Below are positions 17,778 through 26,716 of a stretch of DNA of 64,000 nucleotides, piece by piece (positions within the stretch are counted from its first letter, which is position 1; every line of letters begins with the position of its first letter). Below the pieces are notes generated by a model. The model ran no database searches, was not told the DNA's origin, and saw only the letters and a list, made by a program, of their open reading frames with translations. The position numbers and the translations under genes were made by a program. This DNA comes from JACCYX01 sp964610045 (GTDB lineage Bacteria; Chloroflexota; Chloroflexia; Thermomicrobiales; UBA6265): the NCBI GenBank assembly GCA_964610045.1, contig CAZSUN010000005.1:21433-85432 (forward strand). The letters are read 5' to 3'.

Positions 17778-17958
17778 GAGTGGTCTCGCGGAGATGGGCG
17801 CTGCCGGGGGTGCAATCCCCCGGTCGCGGGAGATGCAAACCACCATCTTGTCACCAACGGCACGCGAGCTTCAAGGACGGCGCCGGGATCGGACATATGC
17901 CATTACAATAAATGGTGAGCGGTGTGACTGGCAGATTTCGCGAAGAAAGGAGCGAGTG

Positions 17959-18534
17959 GTGTTCCCGATCAACGATGCCCTGGACGCCATCCTGCTCGGA
18001 TCGTTCCTGTTTGGCATCCTGTTTACGGTTGGTGCGTTCCTGCTCGGCGCGGCGGACATCGGCGGTGGCGATCATTCCGCAGGTGATCACGGCGCAGACC
18101 ATATGTTCAATGTGACGTCGATCCTGGCGTTCATCACCTGGTTCGGGGGCGTTGGCTATGTGGTTCGCAACGGCACGGGGTGGAACTGGGCGATCGCGCT
18201 GGTTATCGCGCTGGCCGCCGGTTTCGCCGCAGCCTGGATCGTCAAGGAATTCATCTTCAAGGTGCTTCGTGCCGGTGAAGACACGCTCAATCCCAGGGAT
18301 TACGAGCGCGTCGGCACACTCGCACGGGTCACCTCCACAATCCGGCCGGGCGGCGTGGGCGAGATCGTCTGGGAGCATCGTGGCACCAGGATGGTTGGAT
18401 CCGCGCGATCGACCACCGATGCCGTGATTTCCCGCGGGACGGAAGTCCTCATCCTCAAGGTCGAGCGCGGGGTCGCCATCGTCGAGCCGTTCGACGGATT
18501 GCTCACGGGCGAGGTACGGGCCTCGGAGTCATGA
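17959..18534 (+). CDS. NfeD-like membrane protein, flotillin partner
   Basis: 191 residues from GTG 17959 with AGGAG six bases upstream; the frame extends back but overlaps the divergent rodA. Three membrane segments occur in the first 100 residues (AILLGSFLFGILFTVGAFLL, then VTSILAFITWFGGVGYVV and WAIALVIALAAGFAAAWIV). The C-terminal 80 residues form an OB-fold typical of NfeD/YuaF (VGTLARVTSTIRPGGVGEIVW). A flotillin gene follows, the classical YuaF-YuaG arrangement involved in membrane microdomains. Confidence 0.82.
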   Translation: MFPINDALDAILLGSFLFGILFTVGAFLLGAADIGGGDHSAGDHGADHMFNVTSILAFITWFGGVGYVVRNGTGWNWAIALVIALAAGFAAAWIVKEFIFKVLRAGEDTLNPRDYERVGTLARVTSTIRPGGVGEIVWEHRGTRMVGSARSTTDAVISRGTEVLILKVERGVAIVEPFDGLLTGEVRASES

Positions 18535-18627
18535 CCCTCACCGGGGAACCGGGACCACCACCTTCTACGTTTCTCCCCTGAGGCGGTACACACCGGGCAG
18601 CGCGGCCCGTTAGCGAAAGGCATTCTC

Positions 18628-20235
18628 GTGGAATTCGGCTCCGTTCTCATCATTGTGGTCGTGCTGGTGCTCGGTCTTCTGCTAATCCTCGCGATGGCCG
18701 CGAGGCTCTACAAGAAGGTCGGACCAAACCAGGCACTGGTTGTCTATGGTTTCGGCGGCACCAAAGTGGTGAAAGGGAGCGGCAAGGTCATTTGGCCGAT
18801 GATCCAGTCGAGCCGCGAACTCTCGCTCGAGTTGATGAGCTTCGATGTGGCTCCCACCCAGGACCTGTACACCAGCCAGGGCGTGGCGGTGAATGTGGAA
18901 GCAGTGGCCCAGATCAAGGTCCAGTCGGACCCGGTCAGCATCCTGACGGCGGCCGAGCAGTTCCTGAACAAGACCCCGGTCGAGCGCGAAGGACTGATCC
19001 GGCTGGTGATGGAAGGCCACCTGCGCGGCATCGTCGGCCAGCTGACAGTCGAATCGATCGTCAAGGAACCGGAGATGGTTGCGGACAGGATGCGGGCCAA
19101 CGTTGCCGAAGACGTCTCCAAGATGGGGCTGGAGGTCATTTCATTCACCATCCGCGAAGTGCGCGACAGCAACGAATACATCATGAACATGGGCAAGCCT
19201 GATGTGGCATCGGTCCGGCGAACGGCCGATATTGCGATGGCGGAAGCCGAGCGAGACATCGCCATCCGGCGGGCGCAGGCGATGCGGGAAGCCCGGATCG
19301 CGGAAGCGGCAGCGGAACAGGAGCGGGTCTCGGCCGAATCGCTGAGCCAGACGAAACAGGCCGAAGCGCTGCGCGACCTCGCCCTCAAGAAGGCCGAGTA
19401 CGATCGGTCGGTGCAGGAGCAGCGTGCGCAGGCTGACAAGGCCTACGAGATCCAGGCGAACGTGCAGCAGCAGCGCATCGTCGAAGAGCAGGTGCGGGTC
19501 GAACGGGTGCGCAAGGAAGGCGAGATCGCGGTCCAGGAAGCGGAGATCCTGCGACGCGAGAAGGAGTTGATCGCGACCGTCCTGCGTGCTGCGGAGGTCG
19601 AGAAGCAGCGCATCGAAACACTTGCCGCGGCAGACAAGCAGCGCGAAATCCTGAAGGCCTCGGCGCAGGCAGAAGCCCGCAAGTTGCAGGGTGAGGCCGA
19701 GGCCGTCGCGCTCCGGGTCCAGGGCAACGCCGAGGCGGAAATCATCCGGGCCAAGGGCGAGGCCGAAGCCAACGCATTGCAGGTCAAGGCTGGCGCCTAC
19801 CAGGAGTTCAACCAGGCGGCGGTGCTCGATCGCTTGCTGGCCGAAATGCCGCAGGTGGTCCGCGCCCTGGCCGAACCGCTGACCAAGGTGGACAAGATCA
19901 CGGTTATCTCCACCGGCGCCGATGGCGCCGGGCAGGGCACGGGCGTGAACCGGGTTGCCACCGATGTGACCTCGATGCTGGCGCAATTCCCGGCGATGCT
20001 CGAATCGTTGACCGGAGTGCGGATCGACGACCTGCTGAAGAACGTACCGGAAGCGACCAACGGGTTCCGCAGTTCCGATCGTTCGACCAGGCAGGACGGC
20101 ACGCGCCGCGAGGATCCGGTACCCGCACGGAAGCCGCAACCGACGACACCGCCAACACCACGCGTTGAAGCGGAACCGGTCACCCCGCCGAACGCGGCCG
20201 AACCTGTCGCAAGTGCGAGCGATGCGAAGATCTGA
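18628..20235 (+). CDS. floT: Flotillin (FloT/YuaG-like SPFH protein)
   Basis: 535 residues from GTG 18628 with GAAAGG upstream. An N-terminal membrane anchor (LIIVVVLVLGLLLILAMAA) precedes an SPFH domain (about residues 35-220) and a long Ala/Glu/Arg coiled coil with EA-rich repeats (about residues 200-390), then a flotillin C-terminal region ending in a Pro-rich tail. Flotillins scaffold membrane microdomains and affect fluidity and secretion. It follows its NfeD partner by 93 bp. Confidence 0.94.
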   Translation: MEFGSVLIIVVVLVLGLLLILAMAARLYKKVGPNQALVVYGFGGTKVVKGSGKVIWPMIQSSRELSLELMSFDVAPTQDLYTSQGVAVNVEAVAQIKVQSDPVSILTAAEQFLNKTPVEREGLIRLVMEGHLRGIVGQLTVESIVKEPEMVADRMRANVAEDVSKMGLEVISFTIREVRDSNEYIMNMGKPDVASVRRTADIAMAEAERDIAIRRAQAMREARIAEAAAEQERVSAESLSQTKQAEALRDLALKKAEYDRSVQEQRAQADKAYEIQANVQQQRIVEEQVRVERVRKEGEIAVQEAEILRREKELIATVLRAAEVEKQRIETLAAADKQREILKASAQAEARKLQGEAEAVALRVQGNAEAEIIRAKGEAEANALQVKAGAYQEFNQAAVLDRLLAEMPQVVRALAEPLTKVDKITVISTGADGAGQGTGVNRVATDVTSMLAQFPAMLESLTGVRIDDLLKNVPEATNGFRSSDRSTRQDGTRREDPVPARKPQPTTPPTPRVEAEPVTPPNAAEPVASASDAKI

Positions 20236-20265
20236 CCTTGGAACCATCAGGGCCGAACACTGGCT

Positions 20266-20335
20266 GGTAGGGGAGGGCTTCCGGCGCACGGCGGTACTCA
20301 TCGGTCGGGTCCTCCCTGCGCCGGAAATGCCCTCC
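20266..20335 (+). repeat. Double-stem hairpin element, copy A1
   Basis: Starts GGTAGGGGAGGGC and folds as GGAGGGC/GCCCTCC outer stem, a TT versus AAAT internal loop, a CCGGCGCA/TGCGCCGG inner stem and a 28-nt apical region. Same architecture as copies at 20379-20449 (opposite strand) and 28937-29008. Lies in the 364-bp gap after floT. Confidence 0.75.
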
Positions 20336-20378
20336 TGTGTTCGCCGTTCCCGTGGTTTCGGATTCCAATGGCAATTCA

Positions 20379-20449
20379 CGGGAGGGCATACGCGAGCAGC
20401 GCACCAGGCATCACGCGAACTTGATTGTGCTCGCCAGCCCTCCCCTACC
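20379..20449 (-). repeat. Double-stem hairpin element, copy A2 (inverted relative to A1)
   Basis: On the minus strand it starts GGTAGGGGAGGGC and folds as GGGAGGGC/GCCCTCCC, a TG versus GTAT internal loop and GCGAGCA/TGCTCGC. A1 and A2 are in inverted orientation, so their outer ends form a perfect 14-bp inverted repeat (20266-20279 with 20436-20449) and the 184-bp unit could form a cruciform or bidirectional terminator. Confidence 0.75.
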
Positions 20450-20599
20450 GGAATAGTTGGACCTGTAAGTCTCGCACCGCGGCCGCGCCCATCATCGCAA
20501 TCTGGGGAACGGTGCTATTCTACGGGTTGCCCCGGGCAAGTCCAACAGGCGCACCTCGGCCCGGATTCGATCATGCCATTGTGAGGAATCCTCGCGTTC

Positions 20600-21142
20600 A
20601 TGAGTGACCAATCACCATTTCCCAGACAGGGAGGGGATGTCCAGCGCCTGAAGGCGGAAGCGCTCGGCCAGCCCGGTCAACGCCGATTCCGCATGGTTGT
20701 CTCCATCCTGGGTGAGACGTTCATCATCTGGATGGAAAAGCAGCAGATGCAGGCGCTGGGGATTGCTATCGACCAGGTCCTTCGCCAAATCCAGCAACAA
20801 GCGCCTGAACTCGATGGCAGCAGCCTACCCATCGAGTTCGACGAGGAGACCGGAAACCAGTTCCGGCTGGGCCGGGTCGAACTGGGATTCGAGGAGACCG
20901 GAGAGCATATCGTCATCAATGCCTACGACATCCTCGACGAAGAGAGCCGCACCGGCTTGACGATGCGGATGACGCGCGGCCAGGCGAGAGAACTGGTGCG
21001 CGATGCGGCATCCCTGGCAGCGGCCGGCAGGCCGATATGCCCAATGTGCGGGTCGCCGATGGATCCGGGCGGTCATGTCTGCCCCGAGCAAAACGGACAC
21101 CTGCCGCTCCTGAACGACGATACCCTGGTGGACAGCGAATAG
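20600..21142 (+). CDS. DUF3090 family protein
   Basis: 180 residues from ATG 20600. Family features: GQPGQRRFRMVVSILGETFIIWMEK with the following helix, VELGFEETGEHIVINA, and a C-terminal metal-binding-like tail CPMCGSPMDPGGHVCPEQNG. In Actinobacteria DUF3090 genes travel with a histidine phosphatase and an SCO1664-type kinase-like gene; here a histidine phosphatase exists only at 4611, far away. Function is unknown. It stands alone before the ilv promoter. Confidence 0.85.
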   Translation: MSDQSPFPRQGGDVQRLKAEALGQPGQRRFRMVVSILGETFIIWMEKQQMQALGIAIDQVLRQIQQQAPELDGSSLPIEFDEETGNQFRLGRVELGFEETGEHIVINAYDILDEESRTGLTMRMTRGQARELVRDAASLAAAGRPICPMCGSPMDPGGHVCPEQNGHLPLLNDDTLVDSE

Positions 21143-21171
21143 TCGTTCCATTGTTGCCTGCGTACGAACGG

Positions 21172-21201
21172 TTGACACGGGATTGTGATCCGCCGTACTA
21201 T
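21172..21201 (+). promoter_or_regulatory. Promoter of the ilv-leu operon
   Basis: Perfect TTGACA (21172-21177), an 18-bp spacer and TACTAT (21196-21201). Transcription would start near 21208, about 38 nt before the leader peptide ATG at 21246. Confidence 0.75.
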
Positions 21202-21245
21202 CGACGAAGCGGCAATGTGCCGCCAACAACCACGAAAGTACCGTG

Positions 21246-21347
21246 ATGCGTGCGTTGATCGTCCTGTCTGGTCTCATTCTCCTCGTACTTATTTCGCTCC
21301 CGGTAGTAGGGAGCGTTCGGCGTGCGGGAGGCAATCGGGCCAGTTAG
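21246..21347 (+). CDS. Branched-chain-rich leader peptide of the ilv-leu operon
   Basis: A 33-codon ORF reading MRALIVLSGLILLVLISLPV... then ending in ...GGNRAS. Fifteen of the 21 codons from position 4 to 24 are Leu, Ile or Val. It lies between the operon promoter and a strong terminator hairpin upstream of ilvB, as expected for a transcription-attenuation leader. Its last codons contain GGGAGGC (21326-21332), which can pair with GCCTCCC (21378-21384) in the terminator's left arm, giving an alternative antiterminator. The Shine-Dalgarno is weak (GAAAG). A hydrophobic small membrane protein is the alternative reading. Confidence 0.8.
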   Translation: MRALIVLSGLILLVLISLPVVGSVRRAGGNRAS

Positions 21348-21375
21348 GCGAATCGAAGACGAATCACCAGCGCGG

Positions 21376-21404
21376 AGGCCTCCCAATCACCGGGAGGCCT
21401 TTTT
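21376..21404 (+). terminator. Attenuator terminator upstream of ilvB
   Basis: AGGCCTCCC (21376-21384), loop AATCACC, GGGAGGCCT (21392-21400) then TTTT: a 9-bp perfect stem with T-run. It sits 28 nt after the leader peptide stop and 217 nt before ilvB, so read-through must be regulated for the operon to be expressed. Confidence 0.85.
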
Positions 21405-21620
21405 CGTGCCGATGCTCCTGACCAACGTTGACCAGGAAGCATCCGAAGGTCTCCACCGCTTCCAGCGCCGGAAGCAGCGAGCGGGAGTGCCAGATCAACG
21501 GTCAGCGTCGACCGGTGAGATGGGCGGAATCCCCGGCCACTGGCAGGTGACCGGTTCGGATGTTCGGCAGCGGCGGACGTGGTCACCAGCCAACCGGTGA
21601 CCGGAAGATGGAGCAAATCG

Positions 21621-23390
21621 ATGGTTGTCGCGGAAAGCACCAAAACGCACATGTCCTACGAACCCCAGGAGATCGAAGCTCCAGCGGTGCCGGAGATCCT
21701 GTCCGGAGCCCAAATCACCTGCCGGAGCCTCGACGCCGAAGGCGTCACCACCGTCTTCGGGTATCCCGGCGGCGCGGTCATCCCCCTGTACGACGCCATT
21801 CCCGACGCGGCCTTCAAGCACGTCCTGGTGCGTTTCGAGCAATGGGCCGGGCTGGCGGCGGTCGGCTATGCGCGGGCGACCGGTGATGTCGGTGTCTGTA
21901 TCGCCACCTCGGGCCCGGGCGCAACCAACCTGGTGACTGCGCTCGCCGATGCCGCGCTCGACTCGGTGCCGATCGTGGCGATCACCGGCCAGGTCAACCA
22001 GTCGCTGATCGGGCGGGACGGTTTCCAAGAAGTCGACATCACCGGCATCACCCTGCCGGTGACCAAGCACAACTACCTGGTGCGCCGGGCCGAAGAGATC
22101 GCCCCGACGATCAAGGAAGCGTTCTACCTGGCGCGCTCGGGGCGACCGGGTCCGGTGCTGGTGGATATCCCGAAGGATGTCTTCCTGGCGAAGGCGCCAT
22201 TCCTCTATCCATCGCGAACGGGACGCCGCAGCTATCAACCGAACCTGGTGCCAAACATGCGGCAGGTCCGGTTGGCCGCCGATGCCATCAACCGGGCGAA
22301 GAAGCCGCTGATCATGGCCGGGCACGGCATCGTGCTCAGCGGCGCCGAGCCGGAGTTCCAGCAGTTTGCCGAGAAGACCGGCATTCCGGTCATCTACACC
22401 CTCCTGGGCCTGGGCGCGATGGACGAGCGCCATCCGCAATCGCTCGGCATGATGGGCATGCACGGTCATCGTCACGTCAACCGCGCGCTGGAGGAATGCG
22501 ACCTGCTGGTCAACATCGGCGCCCGATTCGACGATCGCGCAACCGGCAAGCTGGCCGGGTTCGCGCCGAAGGCGAAGATCGTCCATGTCGACATCGACCC
22601 TGCCGAGATCGGCAAGAACGTCCATGCGGATGTGCCGGTCGTGGGGGACGCCCGCGAAGCGCTCAAGTTGATGGTGGGCGAAGTCGCCTCGCGCGATCAC
22701 ACGGCCTGGCATCACTGGATCGACGGCGAGCGAAACGTCGCGTTGGAAACCGCGCTCGAAGACCTGCCGGAAACGCCCGAGCCGTACGGCATCATCAAGT
22801 CGATTGCCGAGGCGACCAATCGCGAGGCGATTGTGACGACCGATGTCGGGCAGCACCAGATGTGGTCAGCCCAGCACTTTGGTATCAAGCATGGCACGCG
22901 CTGGATCACCTCCGGTGGTCTCGGCACGATGGGGTTCGGACTCCCTGCCGCGATCGGCGCCAAGATGGGCCGTCCGGACCTCGAGGTTTGGGCCGTGATC
23001 GGCGACGGTGGATTCCAGATGTCGTCAAGCGAGATGGCGACTGCCGTCCAGGAAAAGCTCGACATCAACATCGCGATCATCAACAACGGGTACCTCGGCA
23101 TGGTCCGCCAGTGGCAGGACCTGTTCCAGAACCGGAACTATTCGGAAGTCCAGATCAGCGGTCCGGATTTCGTCCACCTGGCCGAGGCGTACGGCGCCAC
23201 CGGCATCCGGGTGACGAAGGCGGACGAGGTGATGCCGGCGATCCAGCAGGCACGGTCGATCGCGGGGCCGGTCCTCATCGAGTTCGTGATCGAGCCCGAA
23301 GCCAACGTGTACCCGATCGTGCCTCCGGGCGCGAGCAACTCCGACATGCTGCAGCATCCGAACTGGATGCCCGCCGAAGAGGATCTGTAG
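21621..23390 (+). CDS. ilvB: Acetolactate synthase large subunit
   Basis: 589 residues from ATG 21621 (GGAG seven bases upstream). Makes 2-acetolactate or 2-aceto-2-hydroxybutyrate, the first common step of Val/Leu/Ile synthesis. The ThDP-activating Glu73 is in VRFEQWAG; FAD-region motifs follow, and the C-terminal ThDP-binding motif runs GDGGFQMSSSEMATA to INNGYLGMVRQWQ. It is followed 2 bp later by its regulatory subunit ilvN. Control is predicted at the upstream attenuator. Confidence 0.96.
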   Translation: MVVAESTKTHMSYEPQEIEAPAVPEILSGAQITCRSLDAEGVTTVFGYPGGAVIPLYDAIPDAAFKHVLVRFEQWAGLAAVGYARATGDVGVCIATSGPGATNLVTALADAALDSVPIVAITGQVNQSLIGRDGFQEVDITGITLPVTKHNYLVRRAEEIAPTIKEAFYLARSGRPGPVLVDIPKDVFLAKAPFLYPSRTGRRSYQPNLVPNMRQVRLAADAINRAKKPLIMAGHGIVLSGAEPEFQQFAEKTGIPVIYTLLGLGAMDERHPQSLGMMGMHGHRHVNRALEECDLLVNIGARFDDRATGKLAGFAPKAKIVHVDIDPAEIGKNVHADVPVVGDAREALKLMVGEVASRDHTAWHHWIDGERNVALETALEDLPETPEPYGIIKSIAEATNREAIVTTDVGQHQMWSAQHFGIKHGTRWITSGGLGTMGFGLPAAIGAKMGRPDLEVWAVIGDGGFQMSSSEMATAVQEKLDINIAIINNGYLGMVRQWQDLFQNRNYSEVQISGPDFVHLAEAYGATGIRVTKADEVMPAIQQARSIAGPVLIEFVIEPEANVYPIVPPGASNSDMLQHPNWMPAEEDL

Positions 23391-23392
23391 CC

Positions 23393-23932
23393 ATGACCAA
23401 GTCCCACACCCTCGTCGTGCTGGTGGAGGACCAGCCGGGCGTCCTGAACCGCGTGGTGTCGTTGATGCGGAGGCGCTCGTTCAACATCGATTCGATCACG
23501 GTCGGGCATTCCGAACAGCCGGGACTCTCGCGGATGACGATCATCGTCAGCGGCGAGGACAATGAGGTCGAGCAGGCGACCAAGCAGCTCTACAAGCTGC
23601 TGGAAGTCGTGAAGGTGACCGAGGTCCCGGAGGAAGACGCCATCACGCGCGAACTGGTCATCGTCAAGGTGGCAGCCAAGGGGCCGGCCCGGGCAGAGGT
23701 CGTCCAGGTGGCCGAACTGTTCAGCGCCCGCATCCTCGATGTCACGCCGAATACCCTGATGATCCAGGCTACCGGTAACGAGGACCACATCGACTCGTTC
23801 CTGGCGATGATGCGGGTCTACGGCATCCGCGAAATGGCGCGAAGTGGCAAAATCGCGATGTCGCGCGGGTCCAGCTCGAAGCAGGGCCGGATTGACCGGA
23901 TCGTCGATGGCACCTACGCTGTCGCGGATTAA
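23393..23932 (+). CDS. ilvN: Acetolactate synthase regulatory (small) subunit
   Basis: 179 residues from ATG 23393, 2 bp after ilvB. An ACT domain occupies the first 75 residues (TLVVLVEDQPGVLNRVVSLM, then NIDSITVGHSE), followed by the C-terminal activation domain (ELVIVKVAAKG ... DSFLAMMRVYGIREMARSGK). It confers valine feedback inhibition and full activity on IlvB. A much longer in-frame ORF starting inside ilvB is only an upstream extension without family similarity. Confidence 0.96.
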   Translation: MTKSHTLVVLVEDQPGVLNRVVSLMRRRSFNIDSITVGHSEQPGLSRMTIIVSGEDNEVEQATKQLYKLLEVVKVTEVPEEDAITRELVIVKVAAKGPARAEVVQVAELFSARILDVTPNTLMIQATGNEDHIDSFLAMMRVYGIREMARSGKIAMSRGSSSKQGRIDRIVDGTYAVAD

Positions 23933-23938
23933 TGATCG

Positions 23939-23968
23939 GGTAGCGGGAGCGTCTTCGCTCCCGCTACC
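23939..23968 (+). terminator. Perfect 13-bp hairpin between ilvN and ilvC
   Basis: GGTAGCGGGAGCG (23939-23951), loop TCTT, CGCTCCCGCTACC (23956-23968). No T-run follows, so it is more likely an mRNA-stabilising or processing stem, or a partial terminator, than a strong stop. Confidence 0.6.
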
Positions 23969-24067
23969 TGTGTGGTGAGGGCACGCCGGTTGGCGGCGCA
24001 CAGGCCCGGCCGATGGCGCCGGGTGTCGAACAGGGCGACGAGATCGACCCAGGAGGAACGGAACCAG

Positions 24068-25102
24068 ATGCCGGCAGTGATTTACTACGAGAATGATGCG
24101 ACCCTTGGCCCGCTCCAGGACAAGACGATCGCGATCATCGGGTATGGCGCCCAGGGGCACGCACACGCCCTCAACTTGCGAGATTCCGGTCTGAGCGTGG
24201 TGGTTGGCCTGCATGAAGGCAGCAAGAGCCGGGCGAAGGCCGAGGCCGAGGGACTCAAGGTCGCGAACGTCGCCGAAGCTGCCGCCGCGGGCGACGTGAT
24301 CATGGTGCTGGTGCCCGACCATTTGCAGAAGTCAATCTACGAAGAGTCGATTAAGCCACACCTGACGGCCGGCAAGACCCTGATGTTCGCCCACGGCTTC
24401 TCGATCCACTTCAAGCAGATCGAGCCCCCCGCCGACGTCGATGTTTCGATGATTGCCCCGAAGGCTCCGGGCACCCGTGTCCGTGAGCTGTACGAAGAAG
24501 GCGTGGGGGTTCCCGCGCTGATCGCCATCCACCAGGATGCCAGTGGCAGTGCAAAGGAGGTGGGGCTCGCATACGCGCGGGGAATCGGCTCGCTCAGCGC
24601 GGGCGTCCTTGCGACCACCTTCCGCGAAGAGACCGAGACCGATCTCTTCGGCGAGCAGGCGGTTCTCTGCGGCGGCGTCTCCGCCCTCATCCTGGCCGGG
24701 TACGACACCCTGGTCGAGGCGGGGTACGAGCCGGAGAGCGCGTACTTCGAGTGCCTGCACGAGCTCAAGCTCATCGTCGACCTCATCTATGAAGGCGGCC
24801 TCACCCACATGCGCCAGGTTGTCTCCGATACCGCCGAATGGGGCGACTACTACGCCGGCCCACAGGTGATTACCGAAGACTCGCGCGCCGCGATGCGCCA
24901 GATTCTCGCCCGGATCCAGGATGGCTCGTTCGCCAACGACTGGATCGAGGAGAATGCGTCCGGCCGCAAGAAATTCCTGGCCCAGCGCGAGGCGGCTACT
25001 GTCCACGGCATCGAACAGGTCGGGTCCGAACTGCGCGGCATGATGCCCTGGCTCAAGAGCGGCAAGGCCGCTCGCGACCAGGCCGCTGCCAACCGGTCCT
25101 GA
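24068..25102 (+). CDS. ilvC: Ketol-acid reductoisomerase (NADP+)
   Basis: 344 residues from ATG 24068 with AGGAGG at 24052-24057; class I (short) KARI length. The Rossmann motif IGYGAQGHAHALNLRDSG is followed by LHEGSKSRAKAE, MVLVPDHLQ and APKAPGTRVRELY, and the C-terminal knotted domain has ETETDLFGEQAVLCGG, ESAYFECLHELKLIVDLIYEGG and the substrate-contact region. It converts acetohydroxyacids to dihydroxyacids. The start chosen is the family-typical MPAVIYYENDA; the frame extends 96 bp upstream. Confidence 0.96.
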   Translation: MPAVIYYENDATLGPLQDKTIAIIGYGAQGHAHALNLRDSGLSVVVGLHEGSKSRAKAEAEGLKVANVAEAAAAGDVIMVLVPDHLQKSIYEESIKPHLTAGKTLMFAHGFSIHFKQIEPPADVDVSMIAPKAPGTRVRELYEEGVGVPALIAIHQDASGSAKEVGLAYARGIGSLSAGVLATTFREETETDLFGEQAVLCGGVSALILAGYDTLVEAGYEPESAYFECLHELKLIVDLIYEGGLTHMRQVVSDTAEWGDYYAGPQVITEDSRAAMRQILARIQDGSFANDWIEENASGRKKFLAQREAATVHGIEQVGSELRGMMPWLKSGKAARDQAAANRS

Positions 25103-25127
25103 CCGACACCACGAAAGCAGGATTTCC

Positions 25128-26711
25128 ATGTCTGACCGGGAGAGTGACGTAGCGGCGGTGCAGGACCGCGTGATCGTCTTCGACACGACCCTGCGTGACG
25201 GCGAGCAATCGCCGGGCGCCACGCTGACCGCCGACGAGAAGCTCGAAGTTGCCGACGCCCTTGTGGCGCTCAACGTCGACGTGATCGAGGCCGGGTTCCC
25301 GGCCGCATCGCCGGGCGACTTCGAGGCGGTCCGGGCGATTGCCGCCCGGGCGAAGGGTGTGACGGTGGCCGGGCTTGCCCGCGCCAACACCAACGACATC
25401 GAGCGAGCAGCCCAGGCGGTGCGTGGCGCGGACCAGGCGCGCATCCACACCTTCATCGCCACGTCGGACATCCATCTCCAGTACAAACTCCGGATGACCC
25501 GCGAGCAGGTGCTGGAACGGGTGGCGGAGTCGGTAAAGCTCGCGCGGTCATTCGTCAGCGACGTCGAATTCTCCTGCGAGGATGCGACCCGGTCAGATCA
25601 CGACTACCTCGTCCAGGTGTTCGGCACGGCGATCAAGGCCGGGGCAACAACCCTGAACGTGCCCGACACGGTTGGGTACACGACTCCTGGCGAGTTCATT
25701 CGCCTGATCGAGCACCTGCGAGCCAACGTCGAAGGCATCGAGGATTGCATCATCTCGGTGCATTGTCATGATGACCTCGGCCTTGGCACCGCGAACACGC
25801 TGGCGGCAGTGGGCGCTGGCGCCCGCCAGGTCGAAGTGACCATGAACGGCATCGGCGAGCGGGCTGGTAACACGTCGCTCGAAGAAGTCGTGATGGCGCT
25901 GGCGACTCGCACCGAACAGTTCGGCGGCGTGCAGACCCGGGTCATCAAGAACCGCCTGGTGCCGACCAGCCGACTGGTCAGTTCGCTGACAGGCGTTGCG
26001 GTGCAGGTGAACAAGGCCATCGTCGGGGCGAACGCCTTCGCTCACGAGGCCGGCATCCACCAGGACGGCATGCTCAAGAACCGGGACACCTACGAGATCA
26101 TGAATCCCGAAGATGTCGGCTGGGAAGGCACCAAGCTGGTGCTCGGCAAGCATTCCGGCCGTGCGGGATTCCGAAACGCCCTCTCGGACCTGGGCCTGAA
26201 AGTGCCCGACGACCAGATCGATGTTGTCTACCAGCGGTTCCTGGAACTGGCCGACCGCAAAAAGAACGTGACCGGGGCGGATATCACCGCCCTGGTCTCT
26301 GACGAGCTTGCCGAGGCTGGCAGCACCCTCCACCTGGTGCGCTGGAACGCCAGTATCGGCAGCGGCGGCGCGGCGACCGCCAGCGTCGTAATCGAACGCG
26401 ACGGCGAGGAGTTCGCCGGGGATGCGGACGGCAACGGCCCGGTCAACGCCCTCTTCCAGGCGATTGATTCGGTGGTCAAGACCGAGAACGAACTCACCTA
26501 CTACCATGTCGAGGCGGTGACGCCCGGCGAGGATGCCCAGGGACAGGTCCACGTCCGGATTCGTGTCGATGGGGACATCTACACCGGTCATGGACTGGCG
26601 ACGGATATCGTGGAGGCCAGCGCCCGGGCCTATCTGGCCGCACTCAGCCAGGTGGCACAGCGCCGCCCTGACACCGTGCTGATGGGTTCGTCCACGTCGC
26701 GTTGGAGCTAG
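25128..26711 (+). CDS. leuA: 2-isopropylmalate synthase
   Basis: 527 residues from ATG 25128. The HMGL-like TIM barrel shows FDTTLRDGEQSPGA, the HCHDDLGLGTANTLAA metal-binding His pair, and NGIGERAGNTSLEEVVMAL; GANAFAHEAGIHQDGMLKN follows. A complete LeuA allosteric domain occupies the last 140 residues, so leucine feedback inhibition is expected. It condenses acetyl-CoA with 2-oxoisovalerate. Start lies 25 bp after ilvC, in the same operon. Confidence 0.95.
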   Translation: MSDRESDVAAVQDRVIVFDTTLRDGEQSPGATLTADEKLEVADALVALNVDVIEAGFPAASPGDFEAVRAIAARAKGVTVAGLARANTNDIERAAQAVRGADQARIHTFIATSDIHLQYKLRMTREQVLERVAESVKLARSFVSDVEFSCEDATRSDHDYLVQVFGTAIKAGATTLNVPDTVGYTTPGEFIRLIEHLRANVEGIEDCIISVHCHDDLGLGTANTLAAVGAGARQVEVTMNGIGERAGNTSLEEVVMALATRTEQFGGVQTRVIKNRLVPTSRLVSSLTGVAVQVNKAIVGANAFAHEAGIHQDGMLKNRDTYEIMNPEDVGWEGTKLVLGKHSGRAGFRNALSDLGLKVPDDQIDVVYQRFLELADRKKNVTGADITALVSDELAEAGSTLHLVRWNASIGSGGAATASVVIERDGEEFAGDADGNGPVNALFQAIDSVVKTENELTYYHVEAVTPGEDAQGQVHVRIRVDGDIYTGHGLATDIVEASARAYLAALSQVAQRRPDTVLMGSSTSRWS

Positions 26712-26716
26712 CCACC

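Noticed and set aside
17776..17958. N-terminal extension of the NfeD-like gene to 17776
   Set aside because: It would overlap the divergent rodA start; a strong AGGAG precedes GTG 17959.
21495..22856. 453-codon minus-strand ORF over ilvB
   Set aside because: Shadow of the highly conserved ilvB frame.
22496..23392. In-frame upstream extension of ilvN inside ilvB
   Set aside because: Only the part from 23393 has ACT-domain similarity; the extension overlaps the ilvB catalytic domain.
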